A stretch of 64,000 nt of DNA from an uncultured Marinoscillum sp. Its GTDB lineage: Bacteria > Bacteroidota > Bacteroidia > Cytophagales > MED-G16. The notes under the pieces are model-generated. The model was not told the DNA's origin and ran no database searches. It was given only the letters and a program-made list of their open reading frames with translations. This document shows positions 46,048 to 54,491 of this stretch, one piece after another. Numbering within the stretch: position 1 is the first letter of the stretch; every line of letters starts with the position of its first letter. The stretch lies in assembly GCA_902523065.1 (NCBI GenBank), contig CABYXZ010000006.1, positions 1 through 64,000 on the forward strand, given 5' to 3'. Position numbers and translations under genes: made by a program.

Positions 46048-48069
46048 CTAGTCTCTATACTTATTAAACCAATATAATATATGATCAATTTTGGTTATAA
46101 GCTGACTAGGCTTATTGGATATATTGTGGTATGCACCAGGAATCTCTACGTAAACCGTCTCAATTTTCCTCAGCTTTAAGGCATGATATAACTGCTTTGA
46201 CTCTGAGGGAGGAGTCCTTAAGTCGTTGAGACCAACCATAACCATTGTTGGTGTTTCAATATTACCAACTAGAGATATTGGTGAAAAGCTCCAATAATGA
46301 TTAAAGTTTTCCCAAGGCTGACCATCATATCTTGAGTGAGCATAACCATAATAGTTATCTGCTACTAAGGTCTTTGAAATCCAATTCATAACAGGTTTTA
46401 TCACTGCTGATGCCTTAAATCTATCTGTTTTTCCAATTATCCATGCTGTCATAATACCTCCTGCACTTCCTCCAGTGACAAATAGGTTTTCCATATCAAT
46501 ATATCCAAGTTCAATCACCTTATCCACCCCATCCATTACATCATGGTAATCATCTCCAGGATAATTTCTATATAACAGGTTTCCAAATTCTTCACCATAG
46601 CTTGTACTACCTCTAGGATTTGGATAAAAAACGACATATCCGGCAGCAGAATACAATAATATTTCTGGAGAAAATCTATCTCCATAATTACTTATTGGAC
46701 CACCATGGTTTTCAACTATAAGGGGATACTTTTTTTCTTTATCAAAACCTGGTGGTTTAGCAATCCAACCCTGAATTTTTCTACCATCAACAGATGAATT
46801 GTACCAAATCTCCTCAATGACACCTAAATCTTTACCTCGTAAAAGGTCATTATTAAGGTTGGTTAATCTTTTAAAAGAATTTCCTTCGTAAAAACCAATA
46901 TCTGCTGGATGATACGGGGATGTTAATGTATAGCTTATTTCACCTTTTAATGACACCGAAAATGAACCACCACCATAAGGTCTACCAATTGATGTTCCAC
47001 CAACATCGTCAATTAACTTTCTTACTCTGCCAGTTAAATTTGTTGTAGCTATCTTAGTATTTCCATAGTTATCATACATAAAATATAAATTTTTTCCGTC
47101 CGCAGACCATTTCAGAGATTCTATATTTCTATCGAGTTCAATATTAATAGTTCTCTTGTTGCTACCATCAATATCCATTATTGTTAAGTTATTTATTTGG
47201 TAGGTTTGAACCTTATCCTCATACCCTAAATATGCAATCGATTTGCCATCTGGTGATACAGCTGCACCCATGTCAGGTCCATTTCTATCTGTCAGTTGTT
47301 GAAGATTAGAGCCATTAACTGATATAGAATAAATTTCAGAATTTCTAAAGTCATATTCCCAATCCTCAGTATAATTTGAAGAGAAAACTAAGCCGTCTGA
47401 ACCTGACATCCAGTCAAATGCGTAGTGGTTAAATTTTTCTGTAGTTACTTGAATTGGCTTACCTCCAGTCGAAGATATCATAAAGATTTGTGAGAAACCT
47501 TCTTTCATATAACCTAACCCATCTGCCTCATGTTTCAATCTATCTGTAATTCTCGGCTTTTCAGCCCAATTTGCGTTTTTTGGTTTTCTTGGAGGAGAGA
47601 CAAGTTGTAATGTTTTCTCTGGAACGAACATGATAAAGGCAAGGTAATTACCATCAGGTGACCATTTGAGTGATCTTGGGGAGCCATCAAGTTGTGAAAT
47701 GGATGAATACTGTCCAGAATTCATCCAATAGACATGTATTTCTGAACCATTCCCATCATCAATACTTGAAATGAATGATATTCTTTTTCCATCTGGGCTC
47801 CAAACTGGATTACTTTCGTTAAAGATATTGGAAGTTAATTTCTGATGATTAGTACCGTCAGAATTAATAATCCAAAGAGACGAAGTCCTTCCATCCTTCA
47901 TAATATCCATCTCAGTCCTCACATAGACTATCTTAGTTCCGTCAGGTGAAATCTGTGGATCTCGAACATATTGTAATTCAAAAACATCAAGGTTTCGAAA
48001 AGTGTTATTAGCTTTTAATGTATCAAAGCCAAACTGGAAGAAAATTAAAAAGAATAAAAACCTTATCAT
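46048..48069 (-). CDS. S9-family peptidase, acylaminoacyl-peptidase type
   Basis: A protein of 673 residues with signal peptide (cleavage near LKANN). The N-terminal propeller has TolB-like WSPDGKRISFISS repeats; the C-terminal domain has nucleophile Ser535 in GGSAGG, Asp616 in GLNDLR and His648 in GAYHN. This is the S9C-like arrangement for oligopeptide cleavage in the periplasm or on the surface. The gene overlaps its upstream neighbour by one base, so the two are translationally coupled. Confidence 0.9.
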   Translation of the reverse strand: MIRFLFFLIFFQFGFDTLKANNTFRNLDVFELQYVRDPQISPDGTKIVYVRTEMDIMKDGRTSSLWIINSDGTNHQKLTSNIFNESNPVWSPDGKRISFISSIDDGNGSEIHVYWMNSGQYSSISQLDGSPRSLKWSPDGNYLAFIMFVPEKTLQLVSPPRKPKNANWAEKPRITDRLKHEADGLGYMKEGFSQIFMISSTGGKPIQVTTEKFNHYAFDWMSGSDGLVFSSNYTEDWEYDFRNSEIYSISVNGSNLQQLTDRNGPDMGAAVSPDGKSIAYLGYEDKVQTYQINNLTIMDIDGSNKRTINIELDRNIESLKWSADGKNLYFMYDNYGNTKIATTNLTGRVRKLIDDVGGTSIGRPYGGGSFSVSLKGEISYTLTSPYHPADIGFYEGNSFKRLTNLNNDLLRGKDLGVIEEIWYNSSVDGRKIQGWIAKPPGFDKEKKYPLIVENHGGPISNYGDRFSPEILLYSAAGYVVFYPNPRGSTSYGEEFGNLLYRNYPGDDYHDVMDGVDKVIELGYIDMENLFVTGGSAGGIMTAWIIGKTDRFKASAVIKPVMNWISKTLVADNYYGYAHSRYDGQPWENFNHYWSFSPISLVGNIETPTMVMVGLNDLRTPPSESKQLYHALKLRKIETVYVEIPGAYHNISNKPSQLITKIDHILYWFNKYRD

Positions 48070-48533
48070 TATCTTATAAAACCATCAACAGATTCCCTGT
48101 ACTCAATTACAAATCCATTATCGGATGTGAATTTCTTAAATTCTTCAGAGGCTGGACCGGTTACTACAAAATTTTCTAGCGTGAAAAGATTAAAAAATCT
48201 TTCAAAATATGGACTTTCTATGAAGTTTTGACCATGTTTTGTAGCTCCGTCACTGTTTTTATATTTCTCGTAAAGGGTTACTGAAGTCATATCTTCTGAT
48301 ACATAATAACCATATTCAAGACAAAAATCTTCATTTTTAATTACGTTTTCTGTTATTTCATTTACAAACAGATTTAAATCTTCTGTCGAATTAGAGTTAA
48401 CCTTTAGGTCAATTATGAAACTTATCTCCTCAGATTCTGAATTCATTTTTACTGATGAGTTAATGCTATCATCTTCAACTTTTACGCAGGATGATAAAAA
48501 AATAAAGGCAGCAATTACAAATGTATATTTCAT
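48069..48533 (-). CDS. ABM-domain-like lipoprotein
   Basis: A protein of 154 residues with lipobox LSSC (about Cys16). It has the antibiotic biosynthesis monooxygenase-like dimeric alpha/beta-barrel pattern: ISFIIDLKVNSNSTEDLN, LYEKYKNSDGATKHGQNF and IESPYFERF. Enzymatic members act on quinols without cofactor. A lipid-anchored copy is less usual. It shares one base with the start of the S9 peptidase gene, so the two are made together. Confidence 0.65.
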   Translation of the reverse strand: MKYTFVIAAFIFLSSCVKVEDDSINSSVKMNSESEEISFIIDLKVNSNSTEDLNLFVNEITENVIKNEDFCLEYGYYVSEDMTSVTLYEKYKNSDGATKHGQNFIESPYFERFFNLFTLENFVVTGPASEEFKKFTSDNGFVIEYRESVDGFIR

Positions 48534-48593
48534 AAATGTATTTGTTAAATTATTACTTAAATATAAAGATTATGGTTTATTAATAAATTTTTA

Positions 48594-49385
48594 TTAGTTG
48601 TTAAGTGCTTGCAAATATTTTCTTATAGATTCTGAAATTCTTGTTCTTTCAAAATCTACCTCTCTCATTCTCTCAGAATAAACATTAATCCTGTTTCTTA
48701 AATTAATTGTATTTGAGTAGAATTCTATTCCTGTGTAATTACTTTTAATTTTATCATTTTCAAAAAATCTTTGAAATTTTTTCTTAGAATTATCACTAAA
48801 TTCACCGGTTCCGTATATTCCAAATCTAACATCAGAAACTACTCCATTATTATTATTTTCATTTGCGAACAACATAGAATACGGATGATAATAATTGTAA
48901 TATCTTAAGGCAATGTCATCAACTATTTGGTTATTATCATAAACTCTTTTTGCGATTGCCTCATAATATTTATTCATCATACTATGTATATCTTGGGGAA
49001 ATAGATTTATTCTTCCATTAGATATTAATGACTTGTAAGTTGCATCAGTCATAAAAAAAGTTTGATAAGTGTACAAAAAACCCAGATTAATTATGCTATC
49101 ATAATAAGTTTTGTATGAAATTTTATCCTGCTGCATAAGCTCAATTAAATTAATCATACTGTTTGTTTTGTAATCCCCTAGTAATAATGCTTCATTAACC
49201 CTGTTAATAGTTAGGGAATCATTTTCTAGGTCATCAATTATAGAGCTTAAATCTTTTATATGTTGAATTTTTTCTAGTCTATTTCTGTTCCATTCATCAA
49301 TCCAAAAGGTTACTGATATTCCCAAAACAATTACAACAAATTCTACTGTATACTTTATTAATAATTTTCTATTAAAATCATTCAT
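48594..49385 (-). CDS. DUF6090 membrane protein
   Basis: A protein of 263 residues. One membrane helix (about 10-28; YTVEFVVIVLGISVTFWIDEWNRNR) leads to a helical, charged periplasmic or cytoplasmic domain. The (I/W)xx(D/N)(E/N)WN junction and length fit DUF6090, which is abundant in Flavobacteriia and has no known function. It stands alone, divergent from the S9 peptidase gene on the plus strand. A second, weaker relative is at 28137-28865. Confidence 0.8.
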   Translation of the reverse strand: MNDFNRKLLIKYTVEFVVIVLGISVTFWIDEWNRNRLEKIQHIKDLSSIIDDLENDSLTINRVNEALLLGDYKTNSMINLIELMQQDKISYKTYYDSIINLGFLYTYQTFFMTDATYKSLISNGRINLFPQDIHSMMNKYYEAIAKRVYDNNQIVDDIALRYYNYYHPYSMLFANENNNNGVVSDVRFGIYGTGEFSDNSKKKFQRFFENDKIKSNYTGIEFYSNTINLRNRINVYSERMREVDFERTRISESIRKYLQALNN

Positions 49386-49490
49386 ATGTTATAAATCAGC
49401 ACATAATTCAAATAAATAAATTTATTTAGAATCATATTTTTACAATAAATTAAATAAATTAATTTTTAATTCAACATTAAACTAAAAAAC

Positions 49491-51455
49491 ATGATTTACA
49501 GAAATACTCTATTATCCATCACATTATATTTCATTTCCTTCACTTTATCAGCTCAGGATATATGGAGTCCTTTGGAGAGCATGAAAATTAAGTCAATTAG
49601 CCAGACTGAAATTAGTAATGATGGAAAAAGTATAGCCTATGTTGTTAGGGAACCTGTTATGGAAGGTAAGAAATCTGAATACCTAAGCCAAATCTGGGTA
49701 ACAGATATTGAATCAAAAGAAAATATTCAGTATACCTTTAACCAGAAATCAAGCAGTTCACCTAAATTTTCACCTGATGGTAAAAAAATAGCATTTTTAT
49801 CTTCAAGATCAGGAAAAAATCAAATTTGGATTATGAATACCCTTGGAGGAGAGGCAAGAATGTTAACAAAAGAAAAGAAAGGTGTAAGATCAATAAAGTG
49901 GTCTCCAGACGGAAAAATGATTTCTTTTCTAAAGAGTGATGATGATACTGAAGATGAAATTAAATCAAAAGAAAATAAAACTGACGTAATTCTTGTTGAT
50001 AAAAACTTTAAATATTCTCATATCTACTCGTATCATTTAGACGAGGATACCGTTACTCAAGTCACTTCTGGAAATTATTCAGTAAATAGTTTTGACTACT
50101 CTCCAAATGGGAAAAAAATCATTTTTTCACATCAAGAAGATACAAATATTAACACAGGTTTTATAAATACTGATATATCAGTTATTGATTCAGATGGAAA
50201 AAATTTAAGACTTCTTGTTGATAGACCAGGAAGAGATGGTAACCCAATCTTCTCAGGAGACGGTAATAAATTCGCATTTATATCATCAGGTGGTAAACAA
50301 GAATCTATTGGTCTAGGAGATGTATTCGTTTACGACTTAAAAAATGATGTAATAAATAAACTTGCAAACACTTTTAATAGATCTTCAAATATTATTTCAT
50401 GGACTTCTGACGATGAAAATTTAATTATTAGTGAGTCTGTAAAAACTACTGGTCAATTACTGTTATTACCAACTAATGGTGATGGATATATTTCATGGTC
50501 CAAAGAAAAGTATAATAATGGTGTAATTTCATCTGTTGTCAAAAGTAAGTTTTCAGAGAAAATTGTATTATGCTATGAGAATCTCAACACACCAGTTGAA
50601 GTTTATATTAGTGAAACTAATAAACCGTCATTTGAAAAAATTAGTGACATAAATAATCTCAAATACCCAAAACTTTCAAAAACAGAAATTATCTCATGGA
50701 AATCATACGATGGAAAAGAGATCGAAGGAATTCTTACATATCCAAAAAATTACAAGAAAGGATCAAAATATCCTGTAATTCTTCAGATTCATGGGGGTCC
50801 TGCTGGTGTATTTTCTGAAAGATTTAATGGGAGACCAGGTATTTATATGACTGAATATTTTTCTGAGAAAGGATATATTACTATAAAACCAAATCCTAGA
50901 GGAAGTACTGGTTATGGCAAAGAATTTAGATATGCTAATTACAAGGATTGGGGTTATGGAGACTATGAAGATGTTGTTTCTGGTGTTGATAAAGTTATTG
51001 AAATGGGAATTGGTGATCCAGATAGACAATTTGTAATGGGATGGAGTTACGGTGGCTACCTTACAAGTTTCATAGTGACCAAAACTAATCGTTTTAAGGC
51101 AGCAAGTATGGGAGCTGGGCTTCCAAATCTTATAAGTATGGTAACTACTACAGATATTCAGGATTATTTAGTTGCCCATATGGGTGCTGAATTTTGGGAG
51201 GATTATGATACATATGAAAAACACTCCGCAATATATCAGATTAAAAATACTAAAACACCAACTCAAATAATTCATGGTTCTAATGATTTAAGAGTACCAT
51301 TTACTCAAGGACAAGAATTTTATAGGGCACTTGATAGGTTAGGTGTTGATACAGAAATGGTTGTTTATCCTAGGACACCGCATGGACCAAGAGAACCAAA
51401 GTTTTTAATGGATGTCTCAGATAGAATATTAACGTGGTTTGAAAAATATAAGTAA
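49491..51455 (+). CDS. S9-family prolyl-oligopeptidase-like peptidase
   Basis: A protein of 654 residues with signal peptide (cleavage near TLSAQ, ~22). TolB-like repeats (SSPKFSPDGKKIAFLSS, SIKWSPDGKMISFL) form the N-terminal propeller. The catalytic domain has Ser519 in GWSYGG, Asp599 in GSNDLR and His631 in RTPHG. The propeller and triad match secreted dipeptidyl/acylaminoacyl peptidases. It is 8 bases from the PhoD-like gene, so the two are likely cotranscribed. Third S9 peptidase in the window. Confidence 0.9.
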   Translation: MIYRNTLLSITLYFISFTLSAQDIWSPLESMKIKSISQTEISNDGKSIAYVVREPVMEGKKSEYLSQIWVTDIESKENIQYTFNQKSSSSPKFSPDGKKIAFLSSRSGKNQIWIMNTLGGEARMLTKEKKGVRSIKWSPDGKMISFLKSDDDTEDEIKSKENKTDVILVDKNFKYSHIYSYHLDEDTVTQVTSGNYSVNSFDYSPNGKKIIFSHQEDTNINTGFINTDISVIDSDGKNLRLLVDRPGRDGNPIFSGDGNKFAFISSGGKQESIGLGDVFVYDLKNDVINKLANTFNRSSNIISWTSDDENLIISESVKTTGQLLLLPTNGDGYISWSKEKYNNGVISSVVKSKFSEKIVLCYENLNTPVEVYISETNKPSFEKISDINNLKYPKLSKTEIISWKSYDGKEIEGILTYPKNYKKGSKYPVILQIHGGPAGVFSERFNGRPGIYMTEYFSEKGYITIKPNPRGSTGYGKEFRYANYKDWGYGDYEDVVSGVDKVIEMGIGDPDRQFVMGWSYGGYLTSFIVTKTNRFKAASMGAGLPNLISMVTTTDIQDYLVAHMGAEFWEDYDTYEKHSAIYQIKNTKTPTQIIHGSNDLRVPFTQGQEFYRALDRLGVDTEMVVYPRTPHGPREPKFLMDVSDRILTWFEKYK

Positions 51456-51463
51456 AAAAATTT

Positions 51464-53101
51464 ATGAGTAAACTTGATAGAAGGAGTTTTATAAAGAAGA
51501 CATCATTGTCAGGTGCCGCACTTGCATCATCAACTTTATTTACTGGAAGTTCTCAAAAGAAAAATTTCACCAAATCGCCATTTTCTGATCTTGATATACT
51601 TGCAACAAATGACTGGTGGAATAGATCAGATAATGAAATAATAAATTTAAAAGTAAAAAGAGATAAAGTTATTGCATTTGGTATTTATACACTATCAAAT
51701 AAAACGGTTAAACTAACATCTCAACTTTTTCCTCTTTACCCAGAAGAGTCTAGAGATATTACACTAGAGATTAATAAAAACGGTAAATGGGAAAAGATAA
51801 AAACAAATAAAGTTAATGAGATAGGATGGGCAACAACATTTAAAATTACTGACTGGGATGATTCAAAAGATGTAAAATACAGACTAAGTCATGGACTAGG
51901 TGCTGAGTTTATTGGTTTAATTAGAAAGAATCCTACAGAGAAAGAAAGCATAGTTTTAGCAGCATTTTCTTGTAATAGTAATAAAGATAGAGGAGATAGG
52001 AATAATTATATAAATAATATAAATCATATCAACCCTGATATATTATTTTTTGCTGGAGATCAATCATATGATCACAAAGAACACACTGCAGCATGGTTAA
52101 AATTTGGAATGCAGTTTAGGGAAATATTTCGAGAAAGACCGTGTATTACAATCCCAGATGATCATGATATTGGTCAAGGAAACTTATGGGGAGAAAATGG
52201 TAAAGTAGCATCCTCACCAGCAGGAAATGATGGTGGTTATTACTATCACAAAGAATACATAAAAATGGTGGAGAGAGCCCAGACAAATCATCTTCCCGAC
52301 CCTTACGATAAGACTCCTATAGAGCAAGGAATTGGTGTTTACTATACAAATATTGAGTACGGAGATATTGATTTTGCTGTTATTGAAGACAGGAAATTCA
52401 AGTCGGGACCAAACGGAAAAATACCAAAACAAGGCCCAAGACCAGATCATATAAACAATCCTAATTACGATCCAAAATCTATTGATTTAGATGGTCTAAC
52501 TTTGTTGGGAGAAAGACAACACAAGTTTCTAAGTGAGTGGGGAAAAAAGCAAAATAGTTCTGTTATGAAAGCCGTTCTTTCTCAGACTGGTTTCTGCGGT
52601 GGTGCGCACCTTCATGGTAGTAAGGAAAACAGGCTTCATGCAGATTTAGATTCTAATGGATGGCCACAAAAAGGAAGAAATAAAGCATTAAAACTAATAA
52701 AAGAAGCAAATGCTGTTCATATTGCCGGTGATCAGCATCTTGCAACAGTAATTCATCACGGGATTGATAAATTTGAAGATGGTCCATGGGCTTTTGTTGT
52801 TCCAGCAATTGTTAATAATTACTACAGCAGATGGTGGTGGCCAAAAAATGAAAAATCCGGTAAAAAATCTAATAAAGTTTTGCCTTGGAACGGTAGATAT
52901 TTGGATGGGTTCAATAATAAAATTACTATGCACGCATACGCAAATCCAGATTCAGATTCAAGCGGATCTGGATATGGGATTATAAAGTTTAACAAAAAAA
53001 AGAAAGAAGTTACATTTGAGTGTTGGCCTAGATACCAGGATGTTAGAGATAATAATGCAAAACAGTTTAAAGGGTGGCCTGTTACTGTTTCTCTTGGCTA
53101 G
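51464..53101 (+). CDS. Tat-exported PhoD-like alkaline phosphatase/phosphodiesterase
   Basis: A protein of 545 residues. A twin-arginine signal RRSFIKK (6-12) with a following hydrophobic stretch means export of a folded metal enzyme. The PhoD-like core has AFSCNSNKDRGD, FFAGDQSYDHKEH, PDDHDIGQGNLWG and HIAGDQHLATVIHHG, which supply metal ligands. PhoD enzymes use Ca2+ and Fe3+ and hydrolyse phosphomono- and diesters. It is longer than minimal PhoD by a C-terminal extension. The last 20 bases overlap the convergent sulfatase gene. Confidence 0.85.
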   Translation: MSKLDRRSFIKKTSLSGAALASSTLFTGSSQKKNFTKSPFSDLDILATNDWWNRSDNEIINLKVKRDKVIAFGIYTLSNKTVKLTSQLFPLYPEESRDITLEINKNGKWEKIKTNKVNEIGWATTFKITDWDDSKDVKYRLSHGLGAEFIGLIRKNPTEKESIVLAAFSCNSNKDRGDRNNYINNINHINPDILFFAGDQSYDHKEHTAAWLKFGMQFREIFRERPCITIPDDHDIGQGNLWGENGKVASSPAGNDGGYYYHKEYIKMVERAQTNHLPDPYDKTPIEQGIGVYYTNIEYGDIDFAVIEDRKFKSGPNGKIPKQGPRPDHINNPNYDPKSIDLDGLTLLGERQHKFLSEWGKKQNSSVMKAVLSQTGFCGGAHLHGSKENRLHADLDSNGWPQKGRNKALKLIKEANAVHIAGDQHLATVIHHGIDKFEDGPWAFVVPAIVNNYYSRWWWPKNEKSGKKSNKVLPWNGRYLDGFNNKITMHAYANPDSDSSGSGYGIIKFNKKKKEVTFECWPRYQDVRDNNAKQFKGWPVTVSLG

Positions 53102-54491
53102 CTTGAATCCATCTATCTGGATTTAGTTTATTATATTCTTTTCCCATGCCTAAATCCATAAAGACTGGATCAATCATATCTTTTTCCCACAACTTAAATT
53201 GAGATTTTAATCTATCATATATAGGTTTAGATAAATCAATAATATTCGATTCCTCACTTATATCATTTTTTAGGTCAAATATGTATTCATCATTTTTAAT
53301 TCTAAGATACTTATACCTGTGATCTCTAATCACATCAATATCCTTGTCAGGATTCTTCCAGTATAAATATTCGTGTGGCAATCCCGATTTGTTACCACTT
53401 AAATATGGTATCAGGTTCACCCCATCAATTTCATTTTTAATATATTTTTCTGCTTTTGCAGCTGATGCAACAGTTGCAAAGATATCTAATGCAATAATTG
53501 GCTTATCGTATATAGTTCCTGGTTTAATTTTATTTGGCCACTGCATAGTAAATGGAACTCTTATTCCACCCTCGAAAAAATCTCCTTTAATTCCTCTTAA
53601 AGGTCCATTATCAGAAAAATTGTACCACTCTACTCCCCCATTATCTGAAAAGAAAAATACTATTGTATTTTCAAAAATATTTTTTTGCTCAAGTTTATCT
53701 AATATTAATCCAATTCCATCATCCATAGATGATACCATAGCAGCATAAGTTTGTCTTTTTTCAATATCAATGTGTTTATTTCTTTCTAAATCTTTAGTTG
53801 TTGCCTGTAAGGGAGTATGAGGAGCATTATATGACAAATACAAGAAAAAAGGATTATCAGAATTATCTTCTATAAATTTTACTGCATTATCTGATAATTC
53901 TTCTGTCAAATATTTTTTGGTATTTATTCTTTTACCATTATCATAAATTTTAGTGATATATCCATCCATCTGTCTTCTAGCTTCGGTTAAATCATTTAAG
54001 GTAAGATCTTCTGGGAAGTACCTATGTCCACCAATTAAAAATCCAAAAAACTCATCAAATCCTCTTTTCTCAGGAACAAGAGACTTATGTGCCCCAAGAT
54101 GCCATTTACCGATTGCTTTAGTTTTATAATCCACATTATTCAAAACATCTGGAAGGGTCTGTTCAGATAGAGGTAGTCCCATTAATGAATCGTTTGGAGC
54201 AAGCAAAATATTACGGGAATAACCAAATCTATTTTGATATCTTCCTGTAATTAACCCTGCTCTACTTGGAGAACATACTGCATATGAGACATATCCTTCG
54301 GAAAAAACAACTCCATTTTTAGCTATCCTATCAATATTTGGAGTAAAAATTTCATTACTACCATGAAATCCAACATCTGCATATCCTTGATCATCACTTA
54401 TTATTACAATAACATTTGGTGGTTTATTATTTGATGTACCACATGAAAAAAAATTTAAAAGAATTGTAATATATAAGAATCTAGTAATCAT
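53082..54491 (-). CDS. Sulfatase (arylsulfatase type) lipoprotein
   Basis: A protein of 469 residues with lipobox FFSC (Cys17). Metal-binding ISDDQGYADVG (31-41) and the maturation motif CSPSRAGL (Cys73, converted to formylglycine) identify a type I sulfatase; GKWHLG and YFSDNGG-like FFSDNGG supply further active-site residues. It would remove sulfate from algal or host glycans. It begins one base from the end of the penicillin acylase gene. No anaerobic maturase is in the window. Confidence 0.92.
   Translation of the reverse strand: MITRFLYITILLNFFSCGTSNNKPPNVIVIISDDQGYADVGFHGSNEIFTPNIDRIAKNGVVFSEGYVSYAVCSPSRAGLITGRYQNRFGYSRNILLAPNDSLMGLPLSEQTLPDVLNNVDYKTKAIGKWHLGAHKSLVPEKRGFDEFFGFLIGGHRYFPEDLTLNDLTEARRQMDGYITKIYDNGKRINTKKYLTEELSDNAVKFIEDNSDNPFFLYLSYNAPHTPLQATTKDLERNKHIDIEKRQTYAAMVSSMDDGIGLILDKLEQKNIFENTIVFFFSDNGGVEWYNFSDNGPLRGIKGDFFEGGIRVPFTMQWPNKIKPGTIYDKPIIALDIFATVASAAKAEKYIKNEIDGVNLIPYLSGNKSGLPHEYLYWKNPDKDIDVIRDHRYKYLRIKNDEYIFDLKNDISEESNIIDLSKPIYDRLKSQFKLWEKDMIDPVFMDLGMGKEYNKLNPDRWIQASQEKQ

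Noticed and set aside
53344..53748. Plus-strand frame of 134 residues
   Set aside because: Shadow of the sulfatase gene; the opposite strand carries a full family match.
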